Notes under the pieces: generated by a model
The model's database searches: none
What the model was told of the DNA's origin: nothing
Seen by the model: only the letters and a program-made list of their open reading frames with translations
Shown here: in pieces, positions 1 through 12,721 of the stretch
Layout of the letters: each line of letters opens with the position of its first letter
How positions within the stretch are numbered: the stretch's first letter is position 1
Source: Acanthamoeba sp. SK_2022b
Taxonomy: Eukaryota > Discosea > Longamoebia > Acanthamoebidae
Length of the DNA stretch: 62,754 bases
Direction: 5' to 3'
NCBI GenBank assembly: GCA_027943245.1
Contig: JANDJZ010000358.1
Location: 1-62,754 of the forward strand
Program-made: the position numbers and the translations under genes

Positions 1-964
1 GGCCCGAAGCGGTGGCCGGCGTGATCCACGCCGAGGAAGTGCGCCACGATCACCTCCCAGCCCTCTTCGCCCTCTGCGCAGAGGCGCGCGATGAGAAAAA
101 GAACGAAAGCGAAAGCGAAAGCGACAAAGAACGAAGCGCGGCAAAGAACGAAGGCGCTGGCACGAGACACGAACCAGCGGCTGGCTCGTTACGCATCTCG
201 GGGAACAGATGGCGCATGACGCCGTCGTCCACCGTGTGGAGGTCCTTGACGTTGAACGACGGGAACGGGTGACATCGGGTGAAGTAGCGCTTGTGCGGTG
301 GGAACAGCTTGGCCCAGGTGTCGTCGCCCATGAAGACAGCGCTGCGCCCGTTCTCGCGCATCTGGAGGACGAGGTTGTCCTCGCTGAGCTCCGACGAGTC
401 GAAGTTGTTCTTGGCTTCGAGGAAGGTGGGGATGCCGCCCGTGTTGAGAGCCTTGAGCCGCTGCAGGGTCGTGGTGGGCGCGTCGGCCACGAAGCGGAAC
501 AGGAAGGTGTTGCTGGCGTTGTGGAGCAGCAGATCGTTGATGACGGGCAGATTGTTGACGTAGTAGTCATCTTGCAGGTCAGCAGCTGTGTCCACGTCGT
601 CTGTGTCCTTCTGGGCTGGTCGCGTGTAGAGCGTAAAATCAAATCGTAGCGCATCGACGATTACGAACAGGGCGCGTTTGAATCGGCGTGGCATCCAACA
701 GGACCTTTCGTGCGATGGTATCCCCTCGCCTCGCGCTCTTGCCGTTTCATCTGTCACGTCTCGTTCGATCTCGGCCTCGAATCTTGGGGTTGTGTGGTCG
801 TCTTGGAGAGAGGGAGAAGAGGGCCTGTGCATGCACTGACTTCGCGTCTGGATCTCGTAGCGCGTGAGGAAGAAGCCATTAAGGAAGAGAAAGATGGCCA
901 CCCCGTGCAGGGCTACGAAGAAGAGCAATAAGAAAGGCGAAGTGGCCCCTGCGCGTAACCTCAT
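1..964 (-). CDS. PIGO: GPI ethanolamine phosphate transferase 3 (PIG-O), 5' part
   Basis: Membrane enzyme of the ER that adds ethanolamine phosphate to the third mannose of the GPI anchor. The ORF starts at 964 with a hydrophobic segment (about residues 10-32, signal anchor), followed by the alkaline-phosphatase-like lumenal domain: RALFVIVDALRFDF carries the metal-binding Asp, then DAPTTTLQRLKALNTGGIPT and MGDDTWAKLFP. A short intron (about 74-192 in plus coordinates, GTAACG...GCGCAG) separates exon 1 from exon 2, which reads WEVIVAHFLGVDHAGHR, the family's second metal-site motif. The multi-TM C-terminal half lies off the left edge. The motif set fits PIG-O better than PIG-N or PIG-G. It is transcribed in the same direction as, and downstream of, the D-2-hydroxyglutarate dehydrogenase gene, 206 bases away. 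Confidence 0.9.
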
Positions 965-1170
965 GAGGGTTGGTTGAATCTGTGTTCACCCGATCTGGAG
1001 CAGGGGCCGTTGTCCTTCTGAGCTCATCGATCGGTACTCATCTTGGTGCACCTCGAGAAATATCAGAAAAAATCAATTTCTTTCTGTTCACTCGAGAAAT
1101 GCCCTCAAAAATGTGGGAAAATAAATTAAGCACTTGTTGTGCAGGACTCTGTAACAGCTACTGATGATCC

Positions 1171-2299
1171 CTACTGGAGGGGGATGACCTTGTAGGGGTT
1201 GAGGATGAGCTGTGGGTCGAACGTCTCCTTGATGACCCGCATGTAGCGGATGGCCTGTTCAGGCTTGGAATAGTGCAGGCAGTCCCTCTTCATCAGCCCC
1301 AGCTGTTTCACACCGCGTTGCCCCCCCCCCAAACGATCACGATTAGCGAACGGGTTGTTGCCTCTCCGTGCGCGCGTGCGGCAGTACCCCGTGCTCGGCA
1401 GAGATGGAGCCGCCCTGCTTGGAGGTCCACTCGTAGACAAAGGGCTCGATCAGGCTGTGCACCTCGGCGTCGTACTTGGGCGTCACCATGTTCAAGTGCA
1501 AGTTCGCTGCCAGCGACAGAGTTAGGGTCAGCCGATCGACTCTCTCCGCCACACCAACTCGAGAGAGAGAGAGAGAGAGATAGAGGCGGAGATTGCGACG
1601 TACAGTCACCAACGTGGCCGTAGGCGATGGTAAGCGCCTTGTCGCCGAGCCGCTCTCGGATCTCGGTGGCCAGATCGTACATCTTGTGGATGGGGATCGA
1701 CAAGTCGTATTTGTAGTTGAAACCAGCCCTACGCCGACGCCGAAGACGACCACCCACACCGAGCGCGCGTCGTTCGGTCAGTCATCACGCGATGTGACCC
1801 CCCCCTCTCCCCCTTTACCCCCCCCCCTCTCCCTCTCACGACAGCGCTTGCGCTCGGGGGGCAGAGAGGAACGCACTTGCTGCCCGCTTCGGCAAAGCTC
1901 TCCCTGATCTGCCACAGCGCTCGGAACTGGGTGGTGTCCTGCGCCACCGTGCCGTCGGTCACAAGCCCTTCGCCCATCGCCCGCTCCAAGAACCCGTTGA
2001 GTTTCTGGCGCGACGCCCAACGCCCAAGGTTAGCGCGCAGAGGCCAATGGGAGGAGGGCGTCGGCGCTTTTCCGCCAATGGGGAGAGTGGTGGAAGGGGG
2101 GGGGGCACCTCGGTGTCGTGCGCTTCGTTGGAGCCGTGGGTCTCGACGAGCACGTAGAACGGGCTGGGCGAGGACAGCGGGTCGCGGATGTGGGGCAGCT
2201 GGGTCATCTCCAGCTCCATCGATTGCCGATCCCAGAATTCGAATGCTGATTGGAGTGGCGGGGGGAAGAGCGTGAGTGGTCTACTGCGACGCAGTTGAG

Positions 2300-2370
<71 letters not shown>

Positions 2371-3968
2371 AGCGCAGGCGTGCATGTCAGCACTGTGTGT
2401 GTGTGATGCCAACCTGAGAGAATCTCGCCGAGATCTTGCTTAACCTCCACGAATGCCTTCTGCACGGCTTCGAACGACGGCACACTGAGCACAGCCACGT
2501 TGACCGACTGTACGACACACGCACACGCACGCGTTGTTCGATCAGCTGGGAGCGCAGACGTCTGTCAGACCAGAGAGGCCAATGATGGCGTGCCTTTGGC
2601 CGGGCCGGCGTCAGCAGTGACACGGCGGTGATCACGCCCAGCGAGCCCTCGCTGCCGATGAAGAGCTGCTTGAGGTCGTAGCCCGTGTTGTCCTTGCGCA
2701 GCCCGTTGAGGCTGGCGTCGACCAAAACGCGCCGGACACGCGTCAGTGCGTGCACGGGCGGACAACCGTCGCCGCGCAACGGCGGCGCTGGGACCGGGGG
2801 GGAGGGGGTAGTGGGCTGCCCTACCTGTCGAGAATGGTGCCGTCGGGGAGAACGACTTGCAGGCCCAGCACGTTGCCATGCAACGAGCCGTAGCGCAGGA
2901 AACGAACGCCGCCCGCGTTGGTGGCCACGTTGCCTCCGATGTGGCAGCTGCAACGACGACATTGGAAGGAACACACGCGATTGGTGCGGACATCTTTCGC
3001 GATTGCGGCTGCAGGTAGCGCACGCGTACCTGCCCTTGGCGCCCAGGTCGAGGGGCATGGTGAACCCTTTCTCCTCGAGGTACTCGTCCAGCGCTTGCAG
3101 CACGCAACCGGCCTGGGCGCACACAGCGCGGGAACGCGTTTGGCATCAACACGACGGAGAAGAGGGAGAGGAGGGAGAGAGAGTCGACAGCGCACCTGGC
3201 ACGTCAGCACGCCTGACACCGGATCGAAGGAGAGGACCTTGTTCATCTTGCTCAGGGAGAGGATGATCTCTGCACCAAAGCGAAAGCGGCGGAATTAGTC
3301 AAGTAAAATAGAGAAATAAAATGTAGAAATACACAAAAATACATTAATAATACAATTAAAAATATAATTAAAAAAATATAATAAAATGGAAAAGGTGGGA
3401 GCGGTACCGTCGTGCACCGGGACGGAGCCACCCACGAGGCCAGTGTTGCCTCCCTGCGGAACCACCGCGAGCTTTCGCTCGTTGCAATATTTGAGAATGC
3501 GGGCCACCTCCTCCACCGTGCGTGGCTGCAGGCCCAACCTTGGCAGCGTTTTTCATTTTAATCAATTAAATAAATCAATTAAAAAGGAGAAGGAAGATCA
3601 GGTGTGGGGCAGTGGTACTTGGAATAGCCCTGATATTTGTGCAGCCAGTCCTCGTTGAGGGGAGCCAGGGCGTCGGGATCGGTCACCACTGACGCGTGCG
3701 GATCGGCCACAATGCTCCGAAAATGCGCCACATCACGCTCCTCGAGCTTAGCATAGCGTGCATCTCGGGGTGGCTTCTCCATCGATGCGTAGGAGCGCCT
3801 ACTGCGTGCCCCAGCAGGACAGGACAGCAAGACGGGAGATCGAGAAGCGGCAGCTTTCATCATTCCTCTGGAAAGGAAGAGCGAGCCATGACTTGCTGGC
3901 ACAGTTGTTCTCACAGAAGAGCAAATGGGGATCGATAATCGAGACGACGTCGCGCGTAGTGCCCTCAT
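1171..3968 (-). CDS. D2HGDH: D-2-hydroxyglutarate dehydrogenase, mitochondrial
   Basis: FAD enzyme that oxidises D-2-hydroxyglutarate to 2-oxoglutarate and passes electrons to the respiratory chain. About eleven exons on the minus strand. The N-terminus is rich in Arg/Ser/Ala with no acidic residues, a mitochondrial presequence; start at 3968, or the inner Met at 3863. The FAD-binding domain reads [15 protein letters not shown], then [21 protein letters not shown] and [20 protein letters not shown]. The C-terminal FAD-oxidase domain has [34 protein letters not shown] and a final LNPYKVIP. This order and wording match D2HGDH closely, and better than D-lactate dehydrogenase. A long GT tract (2302-2369) lies in one intron. 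The gene is divergent from the FAD oxidoreductase at 4204. Confidence 0.93.
2302..2369. repeat. (GT)n tract in intron
   Basis: GT tract (CA on the coding strand) in an intron of D2HGDH, next to the exon starting AFEFWDRQ. Confidence 0.95.
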
Positions 3969-4203
3969 GTCTGCAGATCAGATCAGTATCTGAATTAATT
4001 TGATTTCTATTCCTTTTTCGACGAAGAAACTAGCGAAGAAAAACGGGTGCTCGTAAATAAAAACGGGCCAACCACCGGTGCGCAACAAGTATGACGGTGA
4101 AAGTGAGTACTACTTTCACGCCACCAGGGGATTGGGTAACCTGGCTCTCGCCGGCCTATTGTACGCAGTTTTGGTCCATAACCATTCCAACCACAAGACA
4201 CTA
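3969..4203. promoter_or_regulatory. Divergent intergenic region, D2HGDH / FAD oxidoreductase
   Basis: A 235-base gap lies between the start codons of two oppositely directed genes, so it must hold both promoters. It has an AT-rich stretch near 3985-4015. I see no clear TATA element or known operator. Confidence 0.5.
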
Positions 4204-6936
4204 TGCATTGTCCCACAAGAGCAGGTCCCCTGCTGGTGGCCCTTATCTTGTGCGCTGTCGCACTGCCCAGCTCGCACGCCGCCTTCCTCCCAGCGGGTGC
4301 GTTCCCCCCACGCTAACGGAGCTAACATGCTCTGCTCATGTGTTAATTAAAACGCGTTGAAGGCCTCCGCTCGGAGGAAGTAGAGTGCGACATTGTTGTG
4401 GCCGGAGGAAGCACTGCGGCCTTGGCAGCATCCCTGGCCGCTGCTCGCACAGCGCCGGAGAAGCTCATTTGCCTCATCGAGTCGACCAACTGGCCTGGTA
4501 CTCGTCCCCGTGCGCGCCATTGGCGGTTCATTGTATTACCAACACGGCACGCGCAGGGGGACAGCTGACCTCCTCGGCCGTGAGCGCGGTGGACTTTGGA
4601 GTCCACAATGTGCATCCCGTCAACCAACCCAAGGTACGGCGAGCTCTTCTCATGATCAGGTCGCCCACTTGTCAGTCTTGGTAAAGTTGTGGTGGTGGAC
4701 AGGACTTTGCGGAAATGGTCGCTTCTCTTCCGGGCAATCCCGGCAAGTGCTGGGTCTCGCACTGGTGTACGTGCTCGTCATTCTGAGAAGTCCAAAGAAG
4801 ACATTGGGGGATCGTGGTTGAATAATGGCGGTTGCAATGCGACGTATATCATATATGGACAGGTTATGAGCCGGCCGATCTGCTGCACAAGTGGATCTTC
4901 CCCACCATCGAACGGGCGAAGAACCTGCGCGTCTATTACAACACCGTAGTGAAGAAGGCCTACACGGACAAGGGCGAGGTCAAGTCACGTACGTGCAATT
5001 CCTTCTTCCCTTTTGTGAATCGACTTGCCTTCATAGCAACTGAGGTCTTTCTCACGCGCCCTTCACGCCTCCCTCAGTCCTGGCCGTTCAGCGTTTCGCC
5101 AAGGACCAGAACGCAGCGTGGCGTAATCGTCTCTCCGAGGTCTTGCTCCCCCCCTCATTGCTTGAGCTCGATGTCGAGCTTGAATTTAGGCTCATTATGT
5201 ATGAATGTATGACTGTGACAGGATCTGTCGGATTGGTACTCGCTGTATGAGTCGAAGACCTTCAACAAAAAGGCGATCCAGTTCAAGGCCCCTCTGTTCA
5301 TCGAGGCCACCGAGTTTGGCGATTTGCTTGTGACGGCCGACGCCTCGTTCTCTCAGGGAATCGAATACCCGAACGAGGACGACTACACGACCCTCGACTG
5401 CGGACAGACGCACGTCTTCCCTCTCTACATCAGCATCGAGAAGGAGCCCGCCAAGCAGCCCCACTTCCCTCCTCCCCCCAGAGGTGCGCCCGAATCATCG
5501 TTGGTTTGCTCTCGCATACGCAGTTGAGCGCTTTTCTCGCTTTGGAATGTGAACACTGCGTGTGTTGGAATGTGTCTGCAGGGATCAGCTACGAGATCCC
5601 TTCTTCGTACTCGTGGGGCCGCATCTGGTCGTACCGCCGCTCGATCGGGCTCGAAGGTCCACATTCCACCATTCCAAAACTGCATTCTTAACATGCTCAC
5701 GACCTTGACTCGCGCAGGTCCGCAGAACGAGGCGCGCATTGGAGAGACCTCCAACCAGAACTGGGGACCTCCGCCCGGCAACGACTACGATCTCGTGCGC
5801 TCTCTGGTTCTGGCCCACAACTAGGGTATCAGCTTGCTGACGCGTGCGCGTGCATGCAGGGCTATCTGTACCTGCCCACCGACGAGGTCAAGGCCCAGGC
5901 CAAGAACTGGCACGGAGGCATCAACATGACCTCGCTGGCTGATGCCGAGCTCACCGCCTTCGGCTGGTACACCTATTACGCGCAGCAGTGCAACAAGGTA
6001 CTCACATTATACAATGTGTACGAGGCGCAGTACTAATTACCGACCACGGTCTGGTGTGAACGCACGTACGCACGGGCGCACGCACAGACCCAGAAGCCCG
6101 AAGTGTGCGCCCGCATTGCGTTGGCCGCCTCAGTCGCCGGAACCGATCTCGGCCTCTCGAAGGTGCCCTACCTGCGCGAGTCCAGGCGCAGCATCGGCAT
6201 CCACAACTTCCGCCTCATGTACGCCAACTTGACCTCCCAGTACGTCTCCCCCCCTCTTCTCCTTTTTCTGTCTCTTTTCTCTTTTTTCTGTTGTCTTGCT
6301 GGACCTCACAGTCTTGTGCGAAGCGTTGAGCCCACGGGCGTTGTGTTCCCCGACCGAGTGGCCATTGGCGAGTACTTTTACGCCGACATCCACCACATGG
6401 CCCACGGACTGTGCAAGTACGTAGTAGTGGCCAGGCGCAATTGTGTGATTGCACGAACTGGCCTTGTTGGTAACTGGTCAATTCGTGTCGTGCAGATACC
6501 CGTCCTATCTGGACGAGCGCTCAATCAAGCCCTACTATGTTCCCTTCCGCGCTCTGGTGCGTGGTTGTGGTCGTGGTGTTAGTGGTCGTGGTCGGTCGGT
6601 AGCTAACCGTTATTGAGTCCAGACCAATCGCGACTTCGGCAACATGCTGGTGGCGGGCAAGACCATGGCCCAGACCTTCAAGGCCAACGCCGCCACTCGC
6701 CTCCACCCTGTGGAGTGGACCACCGGTACACGCCTGCCGGTCGTTAGTCTCCTATGATTGTGATGTGGGAGTTGTTGACCGCGTTCGTGCCTCGGTCTTC
6801 AGGTCTGGCGGCCGGGGTAGCGGCGGCGCTGATGAGCAGGCACAACATATCGACCACCACCCAGCTCTACGAGAACAACATCAAGCTGCTGCAGGAGACC
6901 ATCTCCACTCAGGCTCCGCTCCATTGGACCATCTAG
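4204..6936 (+). CDS. Secreted or lumenal FAD-dependent oxidoreductase
   Basis: Exon 1 encodes a clear signal peptide (Met, then LLVALILCAVALPSSHAA), so the protein enters the secretory pathway. After a short intron (4299-4362) comes the Rossmann FAD motif CDIVVAGGSTAALAAS with ESTNWPGGQLTSS, typical of the FAD_oxidored (PF12831) family. Later exons carry LFIEATEFGDLL, RSIGIHNFRLMY, HHMAHGLCKYPSY, YYVPFRAL and NMLVAGKTMAQTFKANAATRLHPVEWTTGLAAGVAAALMSR in pieces; the last block is the C-terminal FAD-contacting segment of this family. About ten exons with small introns. The substrate cannot be read from sequence. The family is common in bacteria, and Acanthamoeba-type amoebae have secreted versions. 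Stop at 6934-6936. Confidence 0.82.
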
Positions 6937-7249
6937 TTTGTATTGTGACAAGCCAAAAGCAGCACAAGTTAAATTTGAAGAAGTACTAATCTCCTTCCTG
7001 CAATGAGTGGCCAGCTGTCATGAAGGAGAGCTCAGTCTCACGTAAGTCGCCAAGCCAGGGATCAGGCAGGTGACGCAGTCAGACAGGAGGACAGAGTGGA
7101 TAAATATGGACATGAAGAACTATTGAGGCAAGGAAACACTCGTTGAAGGAGCAGGACGGCTCCAAAATCAGTGCCAGGTGCTGTTGGCACAACTGGTTGA
7201 GATGCTTTTTTAGGAACTTCCAAGATGTTGGCCAAAACATCAAACAAAA
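6937..7249. other. Intergenic, no clear gene
   Basis: This is the 3' flank of the oxidoreductase and 5' flank of the PHD-kinase gene. An ATG at about 7020 followed by a strong splice donor (GTAAGT) could be a first exon of the next gene, but I cannot prove the join. Confidence 0.4.
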
Positions 7250-9963
7250 ATGATTGAGGAAGATGAAAAAGCTGAGTCCAGTATCGTGAATATGGGCCAA
7301 GCGATGTCAAGCAAGGCGCCATATCATCAACGAATCACCAGCTTGGTGGGGAGACCCCATCTACCGCATGTGAGGGCGTTCGCTGATGTCCCTTCGGCGG
7401 GTGTAGACTTGGCGCCACTCATGCAGGTGCTCTGCCAGTGTACTCTTGTTGTTCTGCGAAACATCTGTATGACAAGCATGCAAGTACAACAGCTTGCCTG
7501 CACCCAAGACGAAGAAGAGATCAACAGCGCCTGGCACGTGACGCTTAACAAGAGCCCGGATGTGCGAGTGCTGGCTGAGGCATTCATGGTCAACGCCCGG
7601 CATGTACTCAAACACCCAGAGGCATCACAACTGTCGGAGCAGACTTGGACATTTCTGCTTCATGGCCACCTCGTCCTCGCAGGCCACTCGCCTACAGCCG
7701 TGTCACTGGACGGGTTTGTGCCCCCCTCCTCTCCCTCTGGATTTCCAGTTCTTCACACCCTACGACACCAAAACGACACCAGGAATGTGCCAATGGTGGG
7801 GGCACGATCAACCACGCCCAGAGAGGGGCTTTTGCGACCAGGCGCAGTCATCGGTCTCCTCGCCCGCTATCTCCCGAAAGATTGGCGCTCGCTAAAAGCC
7901 GGTCAATGTACTCTGCCAGCTGACATTGTCGAGTTTAAGAAGCAAGGCGAAGATGGCTGGTGCCAGTCCTCCATGTTCTATGGTCGTGTTCTCTTCACAC
8001 CCATCCTTGCTCACCGTCATTTTCTATGTAACGAAGGGACCGCTTGCTGTGGCAGGGTGTGGTTGCATGCTTCCAGCGGATGGACCTCGTCCACGCCTTC
8101 CGCAATATGAAACCTGCGGAGGGTGAGGAGTACCTCCCAATGACCCGAACCTTCCCCGTCAGCTACTGCACGCAGCTGTCCGGCAACACTGTCGAGATGG
8201 CCGTTATTCTCGGTCCAGCAACCCTACAAAACAAGAGCACGTCGAGCTGCAAGGTGGTGACCCTCTACTCGGAGAGTCTGTCGAGCGAGAGGGAGATGAA
8301 GCGGATATTCCTGCTCCGCCACTGCATCGTCGCCAACGTCATCAAGGAGGAGGCCATGCTGCGAGACTTTGTAAAACAGTTTGTAGGCCAACTACCTAGC
8401 CCGCGAGATGACCTCTGGAAGAGGCATTACTGCATCTGCAAGCAGGTCGACGTCGGTGCCCAGTACATCGAGTGCCACCAGTGTGCCAGGTGGTACCATC
8501 CGCAATGTATTGGGATGGCGCAGCTCCCCGAGCAGGACAAGGACTGGTACTGCTCCCAATGTAGCAAGCCTGGAAAGGCGAGAGAGAACGATCGGGGAGA
8601 GCACGACGACGAAGATGGACAAGAGAAGAGAAAGAGGAGGAGGAGGAACCGTGGGCACAAGCAGCAAGAAGCGGAGAAGAATGAAAAGCAACGACCAGTG
8701 ACTCGCCGCGAGCGGCAGCGAGCAGAGCGCGGCCAGCATCAGGGCGAGGAGATCGTTGGCCCAGTACCGCGCACCCAGGGCGCTGGGGTGCCCATCCTGC
8801 AGCTCGCTCGGGTGAACAACTCCCTCCTCGGTGAATGCTTTCTTTAGGCTCTGATTCAGTTTCACTAACGGGTGAGGGTTGGCACAGACGAAGGGAAGCC
8901 ATGTATGGTTGCTCAGGGCAGCAGAAGGGGATCTGTCGGTGCTCAAGTTGGTGAAGGACGTAGAGAAAGGTAGGCAGGAAGCCAGCATGCTGAAGAGTCT
9001 CCAGGGAGTAACGCCGCACGTTCCCCGTCTCCTGACCTCGGGTCTGTTCGAGTGTGGCAAAGAATGGTACCAGGGTCTTGTGCTGGGCTTCGTAGGTGTG
9101 TATTCCTTCCCCCGCACATGTGCAATAGGCTTATTATTGTTGTTGTGCGTACCATAACATCAGAACACGAAGAGGCATACCGCCAATGGGATTCCACGTT
9201 CGCTTCCTACACATTCCAACTACTGTCGGTATGGCTTTGGGTTGATCTGCTGCTGCTCATTCTTCATGTTCCACCACCCGACAAACCTAATTCGCCACAC
9301 CATCAATCACGGCACAGGTTCTACGGGAGCTCCACAAGCATGGTATTGTGCACCACGATATCTCGCACAACAACGTCCTCTACAGCCCGACTGGGGAGCT
9401 CACCGTCATCGATTTCGAAGTCGCAACTCGTCAGCAGCTGGGCAGTACGTGGCCTGAGTTTGCTCCAGTTGGTACACCGGGATACTTGGCCCCCGAGCTT
9501 CTCGAGAGCAGCGGGTGGTGCCCAGAGGTCTCCCACAAGATCGACATCTGGGCTGCCGGGGTCTTGATCGCTTGGCAGGTACGCCTTTACCCTGCGCTAA
9601 CAAAGAGCTTTCCTCATCTCTTTGTCATAACGAAACGAACACATTTGTTGTGCAGCTGCTCAACGTGCCACTACCGAACGACCAAGTAAACCAGGAGATC
9701 TCGCGCATGTCGTTCGAGGAGGTGAAGCAGTGGGCGCAGGCATCATCTGAGCAAGGCACTGGGTACGACGTCTTCCCTCCCTTCCCCCTCCTTCCACATT
9801 CACCTTACTCTTCCGTTGGGACAGGGGACCGCTATTGACGCGGGCGCGGTGGGAATTCGTCACCAAATTGCTGTGCGTCGATCCTGCCTGCCGGCTCGAT
9901 GCTGCGTCGGCTTGCCAGCTTTTCCCTTCGGCCTGGGGCTCCTCCCAACAAGAAGGTCTGTGA
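7250..9963 (+). CDS. PHD-finger / protein-kinase fusion protein
   Basis: The N-terminal part (about 250 residues over several exons, including DWRSLKAGQCTLPADIVEF) matches nothing I know. A PHD zinc finger follows near 8424-8570: CICK...CHQC...HPQC...CSQC, the C4-H-C3 pattern for reading histone tails. A Lys/Arg/Glu-rich nuclear-type linker comes next. Through an intron at about 8830-8877 the frame enters a kinase domain: LSVLKLVK (ATP-binding Lys), RQEASML (alphaC Glu), GIVHHDISHNNVL (HRD loop as HHD), VIDFEVAT (DFG as DFE), GTPGYLAPELLE (APE) and DIWAAGVL. The style resembles FunK1/Crinkler-associated kinases. Stop TGA at 9961-9963. The start is uncertain: 7250, 7294 or an upstream exon. 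Probably a chromatin-associated kinase. Confidence 0.75.
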
Positions 9964-10647
9964 CCAACACGAGCTCAATGCCGAAAAGCTGATGCACTAT
10001 GCCTGGCCTGTCGAGGGCTTCCTCTTCGTGTTTGTGGGCCAACAGGAAAAAAGAGTGGGGACACGGGGGGAAGGTAGCGCGGCGTGTTGCGTCCTGCTCT
10101 GGGTTGGTGGTGTCTGGCGAGCAGGTTGTACGAGTGGTGGGTACGGCGGGCGCGAAGGCCGAAGGCCCTCCCGTCCTGTGAAGTGTCGGTGAGTCGATGG
10201 GGCCTGCACCACGAGCGATGGTCGATGTCGCCCACGGTGCTTGCGAGTGGTGATCATGTAGCTGCCGACGGCGTGTGTACGCCTTCGTCAATTCTTCATG
10301 TTTTTTGGAGTCGTATTGCTGAGTAGATGATGCTTGATAGTCGAAGGAACACGCGTGCGTGTGGCGGTGGGCTCTCCCAAGTGGAGGTTGCGGGAGCGAG
10401 GGGTACAAGTACCCAGCCCGTTGCTTCCCGTGACCGGTCCCCAACCGAAGATAGGCCCAACAGCACCTTTTCAATGCAGCCGCCACTGTGCTTCACAACT
10501 AATGTGGGAGGTTTTGGTTTCACTAAAGTGTTGCCTTGCCGTCGGGCGGCAGGGAAAAGCAGGTTTGGGTGAAAAGAAGCAATTTCGAGACAAGTCAAAG
10601 CTGGGCTGGCTCATTTTACGTAAAGCAGCAACACACTGACCGCGTAG
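9964..10647. other. Intergenic, no gene seen
   Basis: About 680 bases between a stop and the start of the first DUF4139 gene. Open frames on both strands lack family resemblance or plausible splicing. It must contain the promoter of the DUF4139 gene, but I see no clear TATA box. Confidence 0.4.
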
Positions 10648-11602
10648 ATGGAACAGCCAAAGGAACTGAAGAAGGGAGCCCAGGCGCAGGTGGAAGCCAT
10701 GTTTCCAGTGAAGAAGGTGGTGCTGTCCAAGACTGGCATCGGCTACTTCGAACGGTACCGCACTGCTCCACTTATCATATCCAAGCAGGCAACTGTTATT
10801 TCTATTTATTGTTACTATTACCAATAATGCGGTTAATCATTGTATTTTCTTCGATTTTTTAGAGCTCATCTTATATAATATTTCAGTACACGCCTCCCTC
10901 TATTTTTCTATTTACACAGCTGTGGAATTATAATTATAAATGTAATTTCCTTATTCGGCGACGTGGGGTCGTCGTGGGCAGGGAGGACCAAGTGGCGGGC
11001 GGGCAACCGTTCGAGCTGTTCTTCAAGAGCGGCGACATGAACGACGTCCTCAAGTCACTCACCATGGTCGACCTCTCGGGCAAGTCCGGTACACGCCCCA
11101 CTCCTCCCACAACCCCCTACCCTGCCACAGCCCTTGCTCCTCCTCCCTCCTCATCTCCTTCCCTCTTGGTCGTTGGCGTGTTCGCCCCATCCAGAGACCA
11201 AGGCCAAGGTCGGCGGGGCGTTCACGTTCGGGAAGGACAAGGACAACAAGAGCACCATCCACTCCAGCTCCGACATCAGCGCCGTCGGCGAAGCCAGTAC
11301 TCCTCCTCTCCACGCCCTTCCTCTCTTCTTGCTCTACACGCCCTGCGCAGGCAAAACATTCTTTGACCGTGAATGGATGATGCGTTGGGTGGGGGCTGGG
11401 GTGGGGGGAGCAGGCCTGGTGTCGTCGATCAGCTACGAGTCGACCAAGCCGTTCGACAAGCAGCTCGACGACCTCTCCATCTCGCTCAACGAGCACTCGT
11501 CGCTGCGCGACCTGCTGGGCCAGGTCAAGGGCACGCCCGTGCAGGTCGAGGTGCTCCGCCACGGCAAGCGCGACCTCGTCGAGGGCACCGTCATCGGTAC
11601 TC

Positions 11603-11633
<31 letters not shown>

Positions 11634-12117
11634 TTCCAACCAGCACGCGCGCGTGGCAACAAACAGGGCTGGAGATGAAGACGCTGGAGAAGCCCAGCTA
11701 CCACGACGCCTATTTCCTGGCGCTGCTGGTGGAGGGCAAGGCCATCCAGTACTTCAACCTCTACTCGGTGGTCAAGCTGCGATTCGTGAACGAGCTCATG
11801 CAGAAGGACCTGCGCCACCTCCTCACCATCCTCCTCCAGGTACCCGTTGCCCCTCTCCCACTGCTCCCCTCTCTGTGTGTGGATGGGTGGGTGGAGTGGA
11901 TGATGAACGCATGATGTGTGTGGATGGGCAGGCCAAGAAGAAGGACCTTAAGTCGGTGACGGGCTATACGCGCGGTGCGGGCGAGAAGCGCAACATTCGT
12001 GCATCGTACATCGTGGAGGCGCCCGTGTGGAAGACCACCTACCGCCTCCTCTTCAACACCAAGAGTACACCCCGCGCCTCCCTCCCTCCTCCTTTACGTT
12101 GTATATAACTCCACTCA

Positions 12118-12181
<64 letters not shown>

Positions 12182-12655
12182 ACATCGCATCGCAGAGGAG
12201 GTGAAGTCGATCGTGGAGGGGTGGGCGCTGGTGGACAACACGCAGAACGAGGACTGGCGCGGGGTGGAGCTGTCGCTGGTGTCGGGCGCGTCCAACTCGT
12301 TCATTTACGACCTCTACAACCCGCGCTACGCCGCCCGCACTGAGGTCCTCCCCACCCCCCCAATGTTTATTTTCATTCATTTGTTTTTAATTATTTATTT
12401 TATTTTATTTCATTTTATTTGTTTAAATAATGTATTGAAATAGTAGAAAGCTGACGGCGAAGAAATATTGGTGGTGGACAGATCGAGGTGGAGCAGGAGG
12501 AGACGCTGGCGCCGCCCACGCTCGAGGACGCCGTCGCCCAGCACGACGTGTCGGCCCTCGCCGAGGCCACCGCCGAACGGGAGGAGAGTGCGTCTGTCCT
12601 CTCCACGACTCTGTGTTCGGCGCGCGCTGACCGTGTGGGTGTGCGTGCGTGGCGG

Positions 12656-12721
<66 letters not shown>

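Noticed and set aside
1308..1759. Overlapping ORFs with Ser-Leu repeats
   Set aside because: Partly D2HGDH exons read together with a GA-repeat intron.
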